DNA of 35,508 nucleotides from Syntrophobacter sp. SbD1 (GTDB lineage Bacteria; Desulfobacterota; Syntrophobacteria; Syntrophobacterales; Syntrophobacteraceae), in the NCBI GenBank assembly GCA_900290365.1, contig OMOE01000107.1:1-35508 (forward strand), written 5' to 3'. The notes below the pieces were generated by a model. The model searched no databases. It saw only the letters and a program-made list of their open reading frames with translations, and was not told where the DNA came from. Shown piece after piece: positions 24,411 to 32,441 of the stretch (within the stretch, counting starts at the first letter, position 1; each line of letters starts with the position of its first letter). Both the position numbers and the translations under genes were made by a program.

Positions 24411-25334
24411 ATGAGCCACCCAATTTTATCCGATCCCCGTTTTCACAATGAAGAAGCCGCCTATGCTTTTGTCGAATCCCAGCTTTGGCCAAACGGCCCT
24501 GTTTGCCCTCATTGCGGAAGCAAGGAGAAGATCGGCAAACTCAAGGGCAAGAGTTACCGGCCAGGGCTGTACAAGTGCTATGTATGCCGGAAACCGTTTA
24601 CTGTCAAGATCGGGACCATCTTCGAAGATAGCCATATCCCTATGAGGCTCTGGCTTCAGGCGATGTTCGCAATAGCAAGCTCAAAGAAGGGAATCAGTTC
24701 AAACCAACTTCACCGAACTTTGGGCATCACCCTGAAAAGCGCATGGTTTATGAGCCATAGAATCCGCGAAGCAATGCGAACCGGCGAACTTGCGCCTTTC
24801 GGCAGTAACGGCGGGACCGTCGAATCGGATGAAACCTTTCTTTGGAATGATCCCGAGAAGCCGGTTCGTCGCGGCTACATGCACAAAAACAAAATTCTTT
24901 CCCTGATAGACCGTGAATCTGGGCAAGCTCGAAGCGTGGTTATTGATGATGTTACCGCAAAAACCATAGTCCCGATACTGAAGGAAAACATCGCAAAGGA
25001 AGCCCGGATCATGACCGACGATGCGGGACAGTACACCTACCTGAAGGATGATTTCGCGGGCCATGACGTTGTTCGCCATAGCCAGGGAGAATATGTTTCG
25101 CTTGCCGATCCAGAAATTCATACCAACACCGTCGAAGGCTTTTTCTCCATCTTTAAGCGTGGGATGAAGGGTGTTTACCAGCACTGCGCCAAGGAGCACA
25201 TGCACCGATACCTCGCGGAGTTTGATTTCCGGTACAGCAACCGGATAGCAAAGGGAATTGATGATTCGGCTAGGGCAGAAAAACTGCTCAAAGGCGTAGT
25301 GGGTAAAAGACTGACTTACGAAACGACTAACTGA
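24411..25334 (+). CDS. IS1595-family transposase
   Basis: 307 residues. An N-terminal zinc ribbon (C32, C35, C56, C59) precedes a helix-turn-helix-like region (about 75-120) and a DDE-type catalytic domain. The likely catalytic residues are D140 in VESDETF, D203/D204 in MTDDAGQY, and N239/E242 in HTNTVEGFFS, the IS1595 pattern. The ATG at 24411 follows AAAGGAG; an upstream in-frame ATG at 24375 lies in the promoter and is rejected. The gene is intact and so may be active on the element at 24346-27221. Confidence 0.93.
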   Translation: MSHPILSDPRFHNEEAAYAFVESQLWPNGPVCPHCGSKEKIGKLKGKSYRPGLYKCYVCRKPFTVKIGTIFEDSHIPMRLWLQAMFAIASSKKGISSNQLHRTLGITLKSAWFMSHRIREAMRTGELAPFGSNGGTVESDETFLWNDPEKPVRRGYMHKNKILSLIDRESGQARSVVIDDVTAKTIVPILKENIAKEARIMTDDAGQYTYLKDDFAGHDVVRHSQGEYVSLADPEIHTNTVEGFFSIFKRGMKGVYQHCAKEHMHRYLAEFDFRYSNRIAKGIDDSARAEKLLKGVVGKRLTYETTN

Positions 25335-25536
25335 AAAACCTCCAAAGAAAGCCCCGAAGTCCCCCCGATTGAAACAGTTGCGGATTCCCTTTGTGCGATG
25401 GCGGGTCAAGTCTGCGCAAATTGACAAGACAATCAGATAGTTGTATAGGTGATGTGGGTTGCAATGGCCCCGCAAACCACTCTATCGCGCACACCGTTTA
25501 GCGGCGCGGTTCTTACGCGAGAAGGGTGGTGAGTTC

Positions 25537-25662
25537 ATGAAAACTCAAGAAGGGAAAAAGATCGTAACGGTTCATCCGTACACTCGCAAGGTGGACGGCA
25601 AGACGGAACACGTACCCGCTCATAAACGGTCTACACCTGTTCCGCCTTGTAAAAAGAACTAA
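25537..25662 (+). CDS. Small basic protein (41 residues), IS passenger
   Basis: I do not recognise a named family. The sequence is basic and has HPYTRK...HVPAHKRS, a pattern of paired aromatic-basic and His-basic segments also seen in small proteins of phages and mobile elements. The ATG at 25537 has GGTGAG upstream; a longer frame starts at 25459 but lacks a ribosome binding site. A strong terminator hairpin 25 bp after the stop supports a real gene end. 25335-25536 otherwise shows no feature I can identify. Confidence 0.5.
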   Translation: MKTQEGKKIVTVHPYTRKVDGKTEHVPAHKRSTPVPPCKKN

Positions 25663-25687
25663 CACAATCAATTGCAACCCCTCAACT

Positions 25688-25718
25688 GGGCGGATGTTCA
25701 CGCATCCGCCCTTTTTTT
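25688..25718 (+). terminator. Rho-independent terminator
   Basis: A perfect 9-bp stem, GGGCGGATG (25688-25696) with CATCCGCCC (25703-25711), and a 6-base loop are followed by seven Ts. It ends the transposase/small-protein transcription unit inside the element. The following 25719-25922 is A+T-rich and holds no feature I can support. Confidence 0.88.
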
Positions 25719-25922
25719 ATGCTCGCTGAACGGCTTTGTCAACTTTAAAATAAATATATAAGTTTATGAGCATTTATTTATGTGTGGCTTTAGCAGCTTG
25801 AGGCGGCGGCACAGTCCCTTGCGCTTGACAAATTCGCCCGTGGATGCGATTTTACGTGCGAAGAGACTAATTAGCTGGAACTGATTAGAGAAGGGAAGAA
25901 GCCATTCAGGGGAGAGTAAATA

Positions 25923-26147
25923 ATGAAAACGGCGATAGTTATTTGGATTATCGGTATCCTATTTACTTCAGGAGCAACATACGAGCAACTTAAAAGCAGC
26001 TTCAATCTCCCCAATCCATTGAGATCGTTGATAAATATCCATTTATTGAATATTATTCTGTTCTGGCCTGTCTATCTTGGGTCCATGTGGCAATGCTATG
26101 CAAGCCAAAGTATGCCCAAGGTCAAAAAGGGGATCGACATTAGCTAG
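25923..26147 (+). CDS. Small two-helix membrane protein (74 residues), IS passenger
   Basis: Two hydrophobic segments are visible, about residues 3-18 and 38-58, so it probably spans the membrane twice. No family is recognised. The ATG has GGGGAGAG about seven bases upstream, which is the main reason to accept it. It is 31 bp ahead of the next small gene on the same strand. Its presence beside a HEPN-like gene may indicate a toxin-antitoxin or defence cargo, but nothing in its sequence shows this. Confidence 0.5.
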   Translation: MKTAIVIWIIGILFTSGATYEQLKSSFNLPNPLRSLINIHLLNIILFWPVYLGSMWQCYASQSMPKVKKGIDIS

Positions 26148-26178
26148 CAAATCTAGCTCTCTAAAGGGAGGATCAGCT

Positions 26179-26343
26179 ATGGGCAGGAAGAAAAGACCGG
26201 AACCAGACAACAAAGAACAATCCGCCCGATTCATAGAGACAGTCGAGCGGATTGGTTTGGTGGATGATCCCGAAAAGAAATTTAAGGAAGCATTTAACAA
26301 GATTGCCAAATCGCCAAAAAGACCAACACCCGAAACAACGTGA
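26179..26343 (+). CDS. Small hydrophilic protein (54 residues), IS passenger
   Basis: A highly charged protein (MGRKKRPEPDNKEQ..., a central amphipathic helix around ARFIETVERIGL, and a basic, proline-rich tail). No family is recognised. The ATG at 26179 has GGGAGG at good distance; the longer frame from 26077 overlaps the preceding gene and is less likely. The stop abuts the end of the opposite-strand HEPN-like gene (26344), so the two converge with no gap. Confidence 0.5.
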   Translation: MGRKKRPEPDNKEQSARFIETVERIGLVDDPEKKFKEAFNKIAKSPKRPTPETT

Positions 26344-27168
26344 TTACTCTGATAGCGTCGAAGATAGTCTACTTAAAAACTCTAATGTATCTGAGGCTAT
26401 TTTAAGTGCTTCGCTCTGGTTGTAGTTTTCTCTGCTATGTGAAACGTGCTTTCGGTACGCATTATTAAAATAGAAAAACTGCGATGCGGCAGATGAGCAA
26501 AATTTCAATTCTTCGTCCTTCTTTTCCCCCCTTGGAAGCTTCTTCATCTCTGATATTTTGGATTCTATATGAGTGATTAAGTCTTGCCAACCAGCAAGTT
26601 CAACCGGAAATGGATATCCTGGATCGAATTTTTTAGCAAAAACCCATAAACCTATTTCGACGGCCCGCATACTGTGGAACACGCTTGCGGTAAACTCGCC
26701 CAGCGCATAGCAATTGCAAGCCCTTACTATTTCCTTGGATGCATTTGGGAAATTTGCCACGATTGGTTGTTCTAAATTGAACCGAGATTCATGAAATACA
26801 GCTCTTTCTGCCGGTACATACAGAAACAACCTGGACTCAATTTCGGTAACAACTGCTTCATAGAGCAATTCAAATTCTCTTCGGCTTCGGGGCGGATCAT
26901 CAATCTTCTTCTCCAACAGAGCACACGAAACAGGTAAAAATAATTTGTCACAATGTCCTTTTAGGCTTTTGAGGTATTTTTTCATCTCCTCAAAATCCTG
27001 TTCGCTTATCGAGGTATCTGAATTGATGCTGGAAATAACGAAAGTTGTTTTAAAATCATGGTAGAGTTCTCCGACAGCCATAAATTCATCTGCGTGGACT
27101 TGGAGCATATCTAATAAACTCCATAATTTAAACGACTTAATGCATTGATTAAGGGCTACTGTGAACAT
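26344..27168 (-). CDS. HEPN-like domain protein, IS passenger
   Basis: 274 residues, mostly helical and without a signal peptide. The C-terminal half resembles HEPN-type proteins: a helix ALGEFTASVFHSMRAVEIGL (155-174), then NAYRKHVSHSRENY with R239-x4-H244, the RX4-6H motif of HEPN nucleases. Many HEPN proteins are RNases in toxin-antitoxin or abortive-infection systems; that role here is inferred. The ATG at 27168 has GGGGGAAA upstream. It is the rightmost gene of the IS element and reads inward from its right end. The N-terminal 110 residues match nothing I recognise. Confidence 0.65.
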   Translation of the reverse strand: MFTVALNQCIKSFKLWSLLDMLQVHADEFMAVGELYHDFKTTFVISSINSDTSISEQDFEEMKKYLKSLKGHCDKLFLPVSCALLEKKIDDPPRSRREFELLYEAVVTEIESRLFLYVPAERAVFHESRFNLEQPIVANFPNASKEIVRACNCYALGEFTASVFHSMRAVEIGLWVFAKKFDPGYPFPVELAGWQDLITHIESKISEMKKLPRGEKKDEELKFCSSAASQFFYFNNAYRKHVSHSRENYNQSEALKIASDTLEFLSRLSSTLSE

Positions 27169-27225
27169 TTTGTTTCCCCCTTATCCCACCCGAAGGTGGT
27201 AACGTCAAGTATAATATCGCGTTTC

Positions 27226-27597
27226 CTAAAGGGGGGCAGGGGGGATTTTGGTATGTTCGTATAATACAGACAAGACCCCATCCATATTTTTAAGAATGTC
27301 CAGATCGGAAAATCTGAGCACATTTAGGCCGAGATTGACCAGGTACTCATCTCTGGTCTTGTCTTTGGCCCTGCCTTCAACCGAATAATGCTGGCCCCCA
27401 TCGAGTTCGACGATGAGTTTCGCAGCCGGGCAGTAGAAATCTACGATGTAGTTTCCAATGTTTCTTTGCCTGTAAAAAATAAGACCGTTGAGCTGCTTTC
27501 TCCTCAATTTGGACCAAAGGGCCTGTTCGGCGTCTGTCATGTTCTTGCGTAGCTCTCTGGCAAAGGGTTTGAGGTTTCTGTTGAATCGGAGCACCAC
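27226..27597 (-). CDS. DUF559 (Vsr-like) endonuclease-domain protein
   Basis: 123 residues. The family block RNLKPFARELRKNMTDAE, then FYRQRNIGNYIVDFYCPAAK and LIVELDGGQH are visible; D53, E64 and D66 are candidate metal-binding residues of a PD-(D/E)XK-like, Vsr-related fold. Nuclease activity is predicted, not shown. The start is GTG at 27597, and its GGGGGA ribosome binding site comes from the flanking inverted repeat. The last codons (IPPAPL) and the TAG stop lie in the opposite repeat. The IS insertion duplicated the bases around the stop and so left the gene intact. Confidence 0.88.
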   Translation of the reverse strand: MVLRFNRNLKPFARELRKNMTDAEQALWSKLRRKQLNGLIFYRQRNIGNYIVDFYCPAAKLIVELDGGQHYSVEGRAKDKTRDEYLVNLGLNVLRFSDLDILKNMDGVLSVLYEHTKIPPAPL

Positions 27598-27691
27598 AAA
27601 ATCCCCCTTGCCCCCCTTTAGAAAAGGGGGGAAATTTGAACAGATCTCCTACCCCCCGGCTCCATGTGTGGGCAATAGTCAGGCCCCTGCC

Positions 27692-27706
27692 GGCGGTCCT
27701 ACCGCC
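27692..27706. repeat. GGCGGT/ACCGCC hairpin over the ROK gene stop codon
   Basis: GGCGGT (27692-27697) and ACCGCC (27701-27706) form a perfect 6-bp stem. The ROK-gene TAG (27699-27701) is in the loop and first stem base. It is the same hairpin as at 12923-12937 and in the tandem repeats at 16804-16873. Confidence 0.75.
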
Positions 27707-28667
27707 TCATGGCCAACGCCGCAGCCCCTATTATACCGGCTTCGCCTCCCAGTTTTGAAGCAACAATTGCAAGGCGGCCGGTTGCCGCATTCAATGCGCG
27801 GCTGCGCACCCCTTTGTCTATGCGCGAGACCATCTCGGGCATGCCTTCTATGATGCCGCCCCCCAGAATAATCTTACAGGGATTAACCGCGTTTACCAGG
27901 GCGGCGATACCTGCTGACAGAGCGTCTGTGGCCTCATCGAGTATGGTAACCGCCAGCGGGTCTCCGGCATAAAAGGCATCAACCAGGGTTTTTGCCGTAA
28001 TCTCTTCGATTTTGCCACCTGCCATGTTCAAAATAGCGCTTCCCGCGACAGGGCCGGCCTTCACACTCTCCTGCGCCCTGCGGGCCATGGCCCAGCCGCC
28101 GGCCAGTGCTTCCATGCACCCCCGGTTCCCGCACTTGCAAAGCGGGCCTCGAAGATCGACCGTCATATGCCCGATCTCCCCGGCGGTGTTGCTGCATCCT
28201 TCAAGCACCCTGCCGCCGCAGACAATGCCTCCGCCGATCCCCGTTCCAACAAAGATACAGATCAGATCTTCGACACCGCGGCCCGCGCCGAAAAGCCATT
28301 CGCCCCATAGCGCAGCCCTGACATCGTTGGTTACCACAACGGGAAGTCCGCATGCCTTTTCCACGTCACCCCGAAGCGGAACGTCACGCCAGTCCAGGTT
28401 TGGCGCAAACACGACGGCCCCGGTCTCCGGGTCTACCTGCCCGGCAACCCCGATTCCGACCCCGGACATCGGCGCGCCAGACGGATTACCCTTGTCCTTG
28501 AGCTGTCGAACCCCATCGACGATCTGCTTGATTACCGCCCCGTAGCCCCCTTGCGTTTCGGTATCGTAGCGAAGCCGCTCCAGCAAACGTCCTTCATCAT
28601 CTACGATGCCAAGAGCTATCTTGGTACCGCCCAGATCGACTCCGACTGCACATTTTTTCATATCCAT
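27699..28667 (-). CDS. ROK-family sugar kinase (glucokinase-like)
   Basis: 322 residues. The phosphate-binding motif DLGGTK is at 11-16 and the catalytic aspartate is D115 in TNDVRAALWGE. The ROK zinc site is complete: H167, C177, C179 and C184 in EIGHMTVDLRGPLCKCGNRGC. There is no N-terminal DNA-binding domain, so it is a kinase rather than an NagC/XylR-type repressor. Glucose is the likely substrate but related N-acetylated sugars are possible. The ATG is 3 bp after the nuoG stop, so it is the last gene of nuoEFG-ROK. Confidence 0.93.
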   Translation of the reverse strand: MDMKKCAVGVDLGGTKIALGIVDDEGRLLERLRYDTETQGGYGAVIKQIVDGVRQLKDKGNPSGAPMSGVGIGVAGQVDPETGAVVFAPNLDWRDVPLRGDVEKACGLPVVVTNDVRAALWGEWLFGAGRGVEDLICIFVGTGIGGGIVCGGRVLEGCSNTAGEIGHMTVDLRGPLCKCGNRGCMEALAGGWAMARRAQESVKAGPVAGSAILNMAGGKIEEITAKTLVDAFYAGDPLAVTILDEATDALSAGIAALVNAVNPCKIILGGGIIEGMPEMVSRIDKGVRSRALNAATGRLAIVASKLGGEAGIIGAAALAMRR

Positions 28668-28670
28668 AGC

Positions 28671-31166
28671 TTAGATCTTCCGAATCTTGCCGGGCAGAAC
28701 CCTAACGGAGAAATCTTTCATCTTCCGCCAATCCAGCGACTGATGACGAGGGATGACCAATACCCCTTCGGCCGCCCGGTCCGACACTGAAACCTTGATT
28801 TCAATGGTCCCGTTATCCAATTCCAGGGACACCCTGTCACCGTCGCAAACACCTGCGCGGCAGGCATCTTTAGAATTCATCGACATATATGGTTCGGCAA
28901 TAGCCGAAGCAAGGCTATCCGACCAGGCCGAAAATTCCGTTGTGCCGAACATCCACTCGACCATCAAAAGCTCCAGTGGTTCGGCGTTTTCGGGTCTTTG
29001 CGATGACTCTTCGATCCGGGAGTTCCAATTCCCAGTCAGCCCCGCTTTTCCTTGAAGCACCCTTATTCCATCGACAGGGTAATTATCGGAGCCGAATGCT
29101 TCAAAGGCAGCGTGCTCCGCCGGGATGAATTCGCCCGGGGAAATATCGGCCGCTCCAGTATCGGGCGTCGAACCGGCAATTTCCCAAAGCGCCTTCCAGG
29201 CCGGAAGGTGATCGCCTCCCGGAATAGAATTGCTGTAGACGCGCGGCGGGTGTTCCCCTCCCCAGACAGGCACGCCTCCGTGATGAACCGGCCGGGCAAA
29301 CTGGGCCCTTCCTTCCTGGTTGACATATGTGGCGCCAGTTTCAAAGATGGTGGAAGCCGGATAAAAAATGGAAGCTCGACTCACAGTCGAGGATGGGAAA
29401 TAGTCTATCGCAACCACAAGTTCGAGGCTTTCCATAGCCCGCTCGAGCCTGACCCGGTCCGGATAATAATGAAAAGGGTCGCTTTCCACAACTACCAGCG
29501 CTTTGATAAGACCGTTTTCAATATCGCCGATAAGGTCGCCAAAAGCTTCGCCATCGGTTCCGGAAAGGAGCGCGGAACTAAAAGAGCCCGCCCCTGGAAG
29601 CAGATAAAAAAGGCCTGCCTGTTTTCCTGCCAGCCGCAACAGACGGACACAATCGGCGGTAAACGATGGCGTAGTCTCCCGGGTCACGTCGGTTCCGCAA
29701 ATTATCACCGGCCTTTGACTGGCTCCCAGTCTTTCGGCAAGCGAAAAAATCCCGGCAGGGACCTCACTTTTCCCCTTTTCGGCAACAAGGGCGCTATAAA
29801 AATCCACAGCCTCTTTTCCGAACCCTGTCGAATCCTTTGCCAACGCAGCGCTTATCAGCATGCCCAGGTACAGCTCGATCTTTCCGGGCGCAGCCGGTAT
29901 ATGGTCGAAATCGCAGGGCAGGAAAAGCGGACGCGGATCGATTGTGACAATGGGGGCCTGCTTCCTGGACGCCTGCCTGACCGCCAGGGCCGCCATCCCT
30001 GCTTCATTGAGGGGATCGGCCCCGGCAATGACTATAAAATCCGCATTCTCGATTTCCCGCAGCGACACGGCGATGTCGCCGTCAAGCCGTTCAAGGGCCG
30101 AGCGCGTCTTCCGCAGTTTTGCAGGATCGGTAAAAAATACCGGCCCGCGCCAACCTCTTGTCCTGCATATTTTCCCTAGCATGCACTGTGACTCGAGGCT
30201 GTTTCGAGCCGAGCCTACCGCTGCGATAGCCCCGGGACCATATTTTTCGGCTACATTGTCCAGATCTTCCCGTGCTTTTGCGATAGCTGCCTTCGCGGAA
30301 ACGTCGCTTCCCTGAATTCGCGGCGTCCAGGGCCGCTTCTCGTGGAGTGCGCCTCCATTCGAGTAAGAAAATCCAAATCTGCCCGCATCGCATATGAAGT
30401 ACCCGTTTACATCCTGATTGTAGCGGGCCTCCACGCGCATGACCCCTCGGTAATGAGCGTTTGCGATCGTGTTGCACCCAAGCGGGCAGTGGTTGCAAAG
30501 CGAAGGCGCTCTGTGGAGATCCCACCGTCTTACTTTGAACCGGGCGGTTTTGTCCGTGTAGACACCTGTTGGGCAGATGTCTACCAGGTTTCCAGAAAAA
30601 GGGCTTTCGAGCTTACCGTCCGAAAACCTTCCAAAAAACATGCGGTCCCCGATCTGCAGTGGGCCGAGGTCCCTGTATCCTGAAAACTCCTGGTAGTACC
30701 TGGAACAGCGGTAGCAATGGATGCACCGGTTCATTTCATGCTGTATGTAAGGTCCCAGGTACTGGTCGCGATAGGTTCTCTTTTTGCCCCGATAACGGCG
30801 GATTGCGTGTCCGCCCGACACCGTTTCATCCTGCAGCAGGCATTGTCCGCCCTCGTCGCATACAGGACAATCCAGGGGATGATTCATCATCAGCAGCTCG
30901 ATTACCCTTTGGCGGAACTGAACCGCTTCTTCGTCGGTTGTAGATACGACCATCCCATCCTGAGCATCGATCATGCAACTCATCTGCACGCCTTTGAAGG
31001 GGCCCTGGATAAACTTGACCGCACACATCCGGCATGCCCCAACCGATCCCAGCGCCTCGTGATAGCAGAAGCGAGGGATCATGATGCCCAACCTTTCGGC
31101 GGCGTCGATAACCTTGCTGCCCTTTGGGACATCTACTTCAAGATCGTCAATGATCAGCCTTGGCAT
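28671..31166 (-). CDS. nuoG: NADH-quinone oxidoreductase subunit G-like iron-sulfur protein (NuoG)
   Basis: 831 residues, near the usual length of NuoG. Cluster ligands visible in order are the 2Fe-2S set C34, C45, C48, C64; the His-Cys set H96, C100, C103, C109; the 4Fe-4S set C148, C151, C154, C198; and the optional N7 set C224, C227, C231, C259. The rest is a molybdopterin-oxidoreductase-like domain. The ATG at 31166 overlaps nuoF by 20 bp; the longer frame to 31223 is unlikely. No membrane-arm genes follow, so this is probably a soluble NADH dehydrogenase module of a hydrogenase or formate dehydrogenase, or split from complex I. Confidence 0.92.
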   Translation of the reverse strand: MPRLIIDDLEVDVPKGSKVIDAAERLGIMIPRFCYHEALGSVGACRMCAVKFIQGPFKGVQMSCMIDAQDGMVVSTTDEEAVQFRQRVIELLMMNHPLDCPVCDEGGQCLLQDETVSGGHAIRRYRGKKRTYRDQYLGPYIQHEMNRCIHCYRCSRYYQEFSGYRDLGPLQIGDRMFFGRFSDGKLESPFSGNLVDICPTGVYTDKTARFKVRRWDLHRAPSLCNHCPLGCNTIANAHYRGVMRVEARYNQDVNGYFICDAGRFGFSYSNGGALHEKRPWTPRIQGSDVSAKAAIAKAREDLDNVAEKYGPGAIAAVGSARNSLESQCMLGKICRTRGWRGPVFFTDPAKLRKTRSALERLDGDIAVSLREIENADFIVIAGADPLNEAGMAALAVRQASRKQAPIVTIDPRPLFLPCDFDHIPAAPGKIELYLGMLISAALAKDSTGFGKEAVDFYSALVAEKGKSEVPAGIFSLAERLGASQRPVIICGTDVTRETTPSFTADCVRLLRLAGKQAGLFYLLPGAGSFSSALLSGTDGEAFGDLIGDIENGLIKALVVVESDPFHYYPDRVRLERAMESLELVVAIDYFPSSTVSRASIFYPASTIFETGATYVNQEGRAQFARPVHHGGVPVWGGEHPPRVYSNSIPGGDHLPAWKALWEIAGSTPDTGAADISPGEFIPAEHAAFEAFGSDNYPVDGIRVLQGKAGLTGNWNSRIEESSQRPENAEPLELLMVEWMFGTTEFSAWSDSLASAIAEPYMSMNSKDACRAGVCDGDRVSLELDNGTIEIKVSVSDRAAEGVLVIPRHQSLDWRKMKDFSVRVLPGKIRKI

Positions 31167-32436
31167 GGAAAGGACATCCTTTTTCACTAATATGTTGGCG
31201 TACTTCATCTTCAAAAAAATCAAGAAGGCTGATTACCGGTTCTGCGGCCCCCGGGGCAAGAGCGCAATAAGAGTTCCACACCTCCTTGCACAATCTCCTC
31301 AAATTGGGGATATCTTCTTCTTTCCCCTCTCCGTTTTCGATTCTCCACAGCAGGTCCCGCATGTATGGCAACCCTTCCCGGCAGGGCGTACACCACCCGC
31401 ACGACTCACGGGCGAAGAATTCGATCAGATTCAAAGTGGCGCCCACAAGACAGGTTTTTTGATCGAAGACCATTATGGCGGCGGTGCCGAGGCGGTTTCC
31501 GATTTTCTTGAGATCTTCGAAATCCATCGGGATATCGTAATGCTCCCTGGTCATGAACCGGGTCGAAGCCCCACCCGGAAGACAGGCTTTGAATTCGGAG
31601 CCCGGACTCATTCCTCCACAGTATTCTTCGATTATCTCGCTCAGCCGCGTGCCGATCGGCAGCTCGACCGCGCCAGGGATATTTACTTTACCGCTTATGC
31701 CGTACAACTTGGTGCCGGCCCCATGCGGGGTGGCGCTCAGGCCTTTGAACCACTCGGGACCGTTGCGCAGAATATGAGGCACACAGGCCAGGGTTTCCAC
31801 GTTATTAACGACGGTCGGCTTGTCCCAGAGGCCTTTTTCGGTCGGATATGGAGGGGGCTTTACGGGGTTGGGTCTTTTCCCCATTATGGCGTTTAGCAGC
31901 GCGCTTGCCTCTCCGCAAATATATCTTCCCCCGCTGCGATGGACCACGATGTCAAAAGAAAAATCCGTACCAAGGATGTTGTTTCCCAGAAAACCTGCCT
32001 GCCGCGCGTATTCCAGCTCGCGCTCTAATATGACCGCACTGCTTTCGTAGGACGGACGGACAAAGAAGAATGCTTTGGAGGCCGAAAAGGAGTAACCCGA
32101 AAGGACCATGCCCTCGATTATGCAGTGCGGGTCAACATGGAGCAGAATGCGGTCCTTGAATGTTCCAGGCTCCATCTCGTCGCCGTTTGCGACAAGATAT
32201 CGCGGAAAGGCGCCCGATTCCGGAACCGCCGCCCATTTTTTCCCGCAGGGAAAACCTGCGCCGCCTCGACCCAGCAGGCCCGATTGATCCACCAAACTTA
32301 TGATCTCTTTGGGTGAAACCGCTCCACCGACGAATTTTTCGAGGGCCTGGTACCCGCCGCTTTCGCGGTATTCGTCCAGGGTCGCCACCCGGTCCGGTTT
32401 CCTGTTTTTGAACAATACCTGAGGATATTGCGGCAT
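31147..32436 (-). CDS. nuoF: NADH-quinone oxidoreductase subunit F-like protein (NuoF)
   Basis: 429 residues; the FMN- and NADH-binding subunit. GRGGAGFP (56-63) is the start of the NADH/FMN domain. The 4Fe-4S (N3) ligands are C346, C349 and C352 in CGWCTPCREG, and C391 in SYCALAPGAA. It takes electrons from NADH (or delivers them to NAD+). There is no N-terminal thioredoxin-like extension, as in complex I NuoF. nuoE ends 6 bp upstream and nuoG overlaps its end by 20 bp, so the three are translated as one operon. Confidence 0.95.
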   Translation of the reverse strand: MPQYPQVLFKNRKPDRVATLDEYRESGGYQALEKFVGGAVSPKEIISLVDQSGLLGRGGAGFPCGKKWAAVPESGAFPRYLVANGDEMEPGTFKDRILLHVDPHCIIEGMVLSGYSFSASKAFFFVRPSYESSAVILERELEYARQAGFLGNNILGTDFSFDIVVHRSGGRYICGEASALLNAIMGKRPNPVKPPPYPTEKGLWDKPTVVNNVETLACVPHILRNGPEWFKGLSATPHGAGTKLYGISGKVNIPGAVELPIGTRLSEIIEEYCGGMSPGSEFKACLPGGASTRFMTREHYDIPMDFEDLKKIGNRLGTAAIMVFDQKTCLVGATLNLIEFFARESCGWCTPCREGLPYMRDLLWRIENGEGKEEDIPNLRRLCKEVWNSYCALAPGAAEPVISLLDFFEDEVRQHISEKGCPFHAKADH

Positions 32437-32441
32437 GACAA

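Larger units (their letters stand above)
24346..27221 (+). mobile_element. IS1595-family insertion element with passenger genes, 2876 bp
   Basis: The ends are inverted repeats, CGCGATATTATACTTGAC at 24346-24363 and its complement at 27204-27221. They are flanked by the 8-bp direct repeat TTTCCTAA (24338-24345 and 27222-27229), the duplication size known for IS1595. The transposase gene is near the left end. The rest carries three small plus-strand genes and a HEPN-like gene on the minus strand; passenger genes are known in some IS1595 subgroups. Intact ends and a perfect duplication suggest a fairly recent insertion. Confidence 0.88.
24266..27683. mobile_element. DUF559 gene unit bounded by inverted repeats, interrupted by an IS
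   Basis: The boundaries are a 21-bp inverted repeat, 24266-24286 and 27663-27683, matching at 20 of 21 positions (starts CCTGACTATT, ends CCCACACATG). Removing the IS and one target copy leaves about 534 bp. Inside, a second pair of inverted repeats of about 36 bp (24332-24345 plus 27222-27252, and 27596-27631) brackets one gene, the DUF559 protein. Each of these repeats is itself a C6TTT...AAAG6 palindrome. The mobility of the unit is my inference from this structure. Confidence 0.6.

Noticed and set aside
27180..27208. TTGACG and GATAAG as a promoter for the HEPN-like gene in the right IS end
   Set aside because: The spacing is 17 bp, but a start there would leave about 5 nt before the ATG and exclude the ribosome binding site; the -10 match is weak.
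29052..30179. 375-residue open frame on the plus strand
   Set aside because: Antisense to nuoG; the composition is that of a shadow frame.
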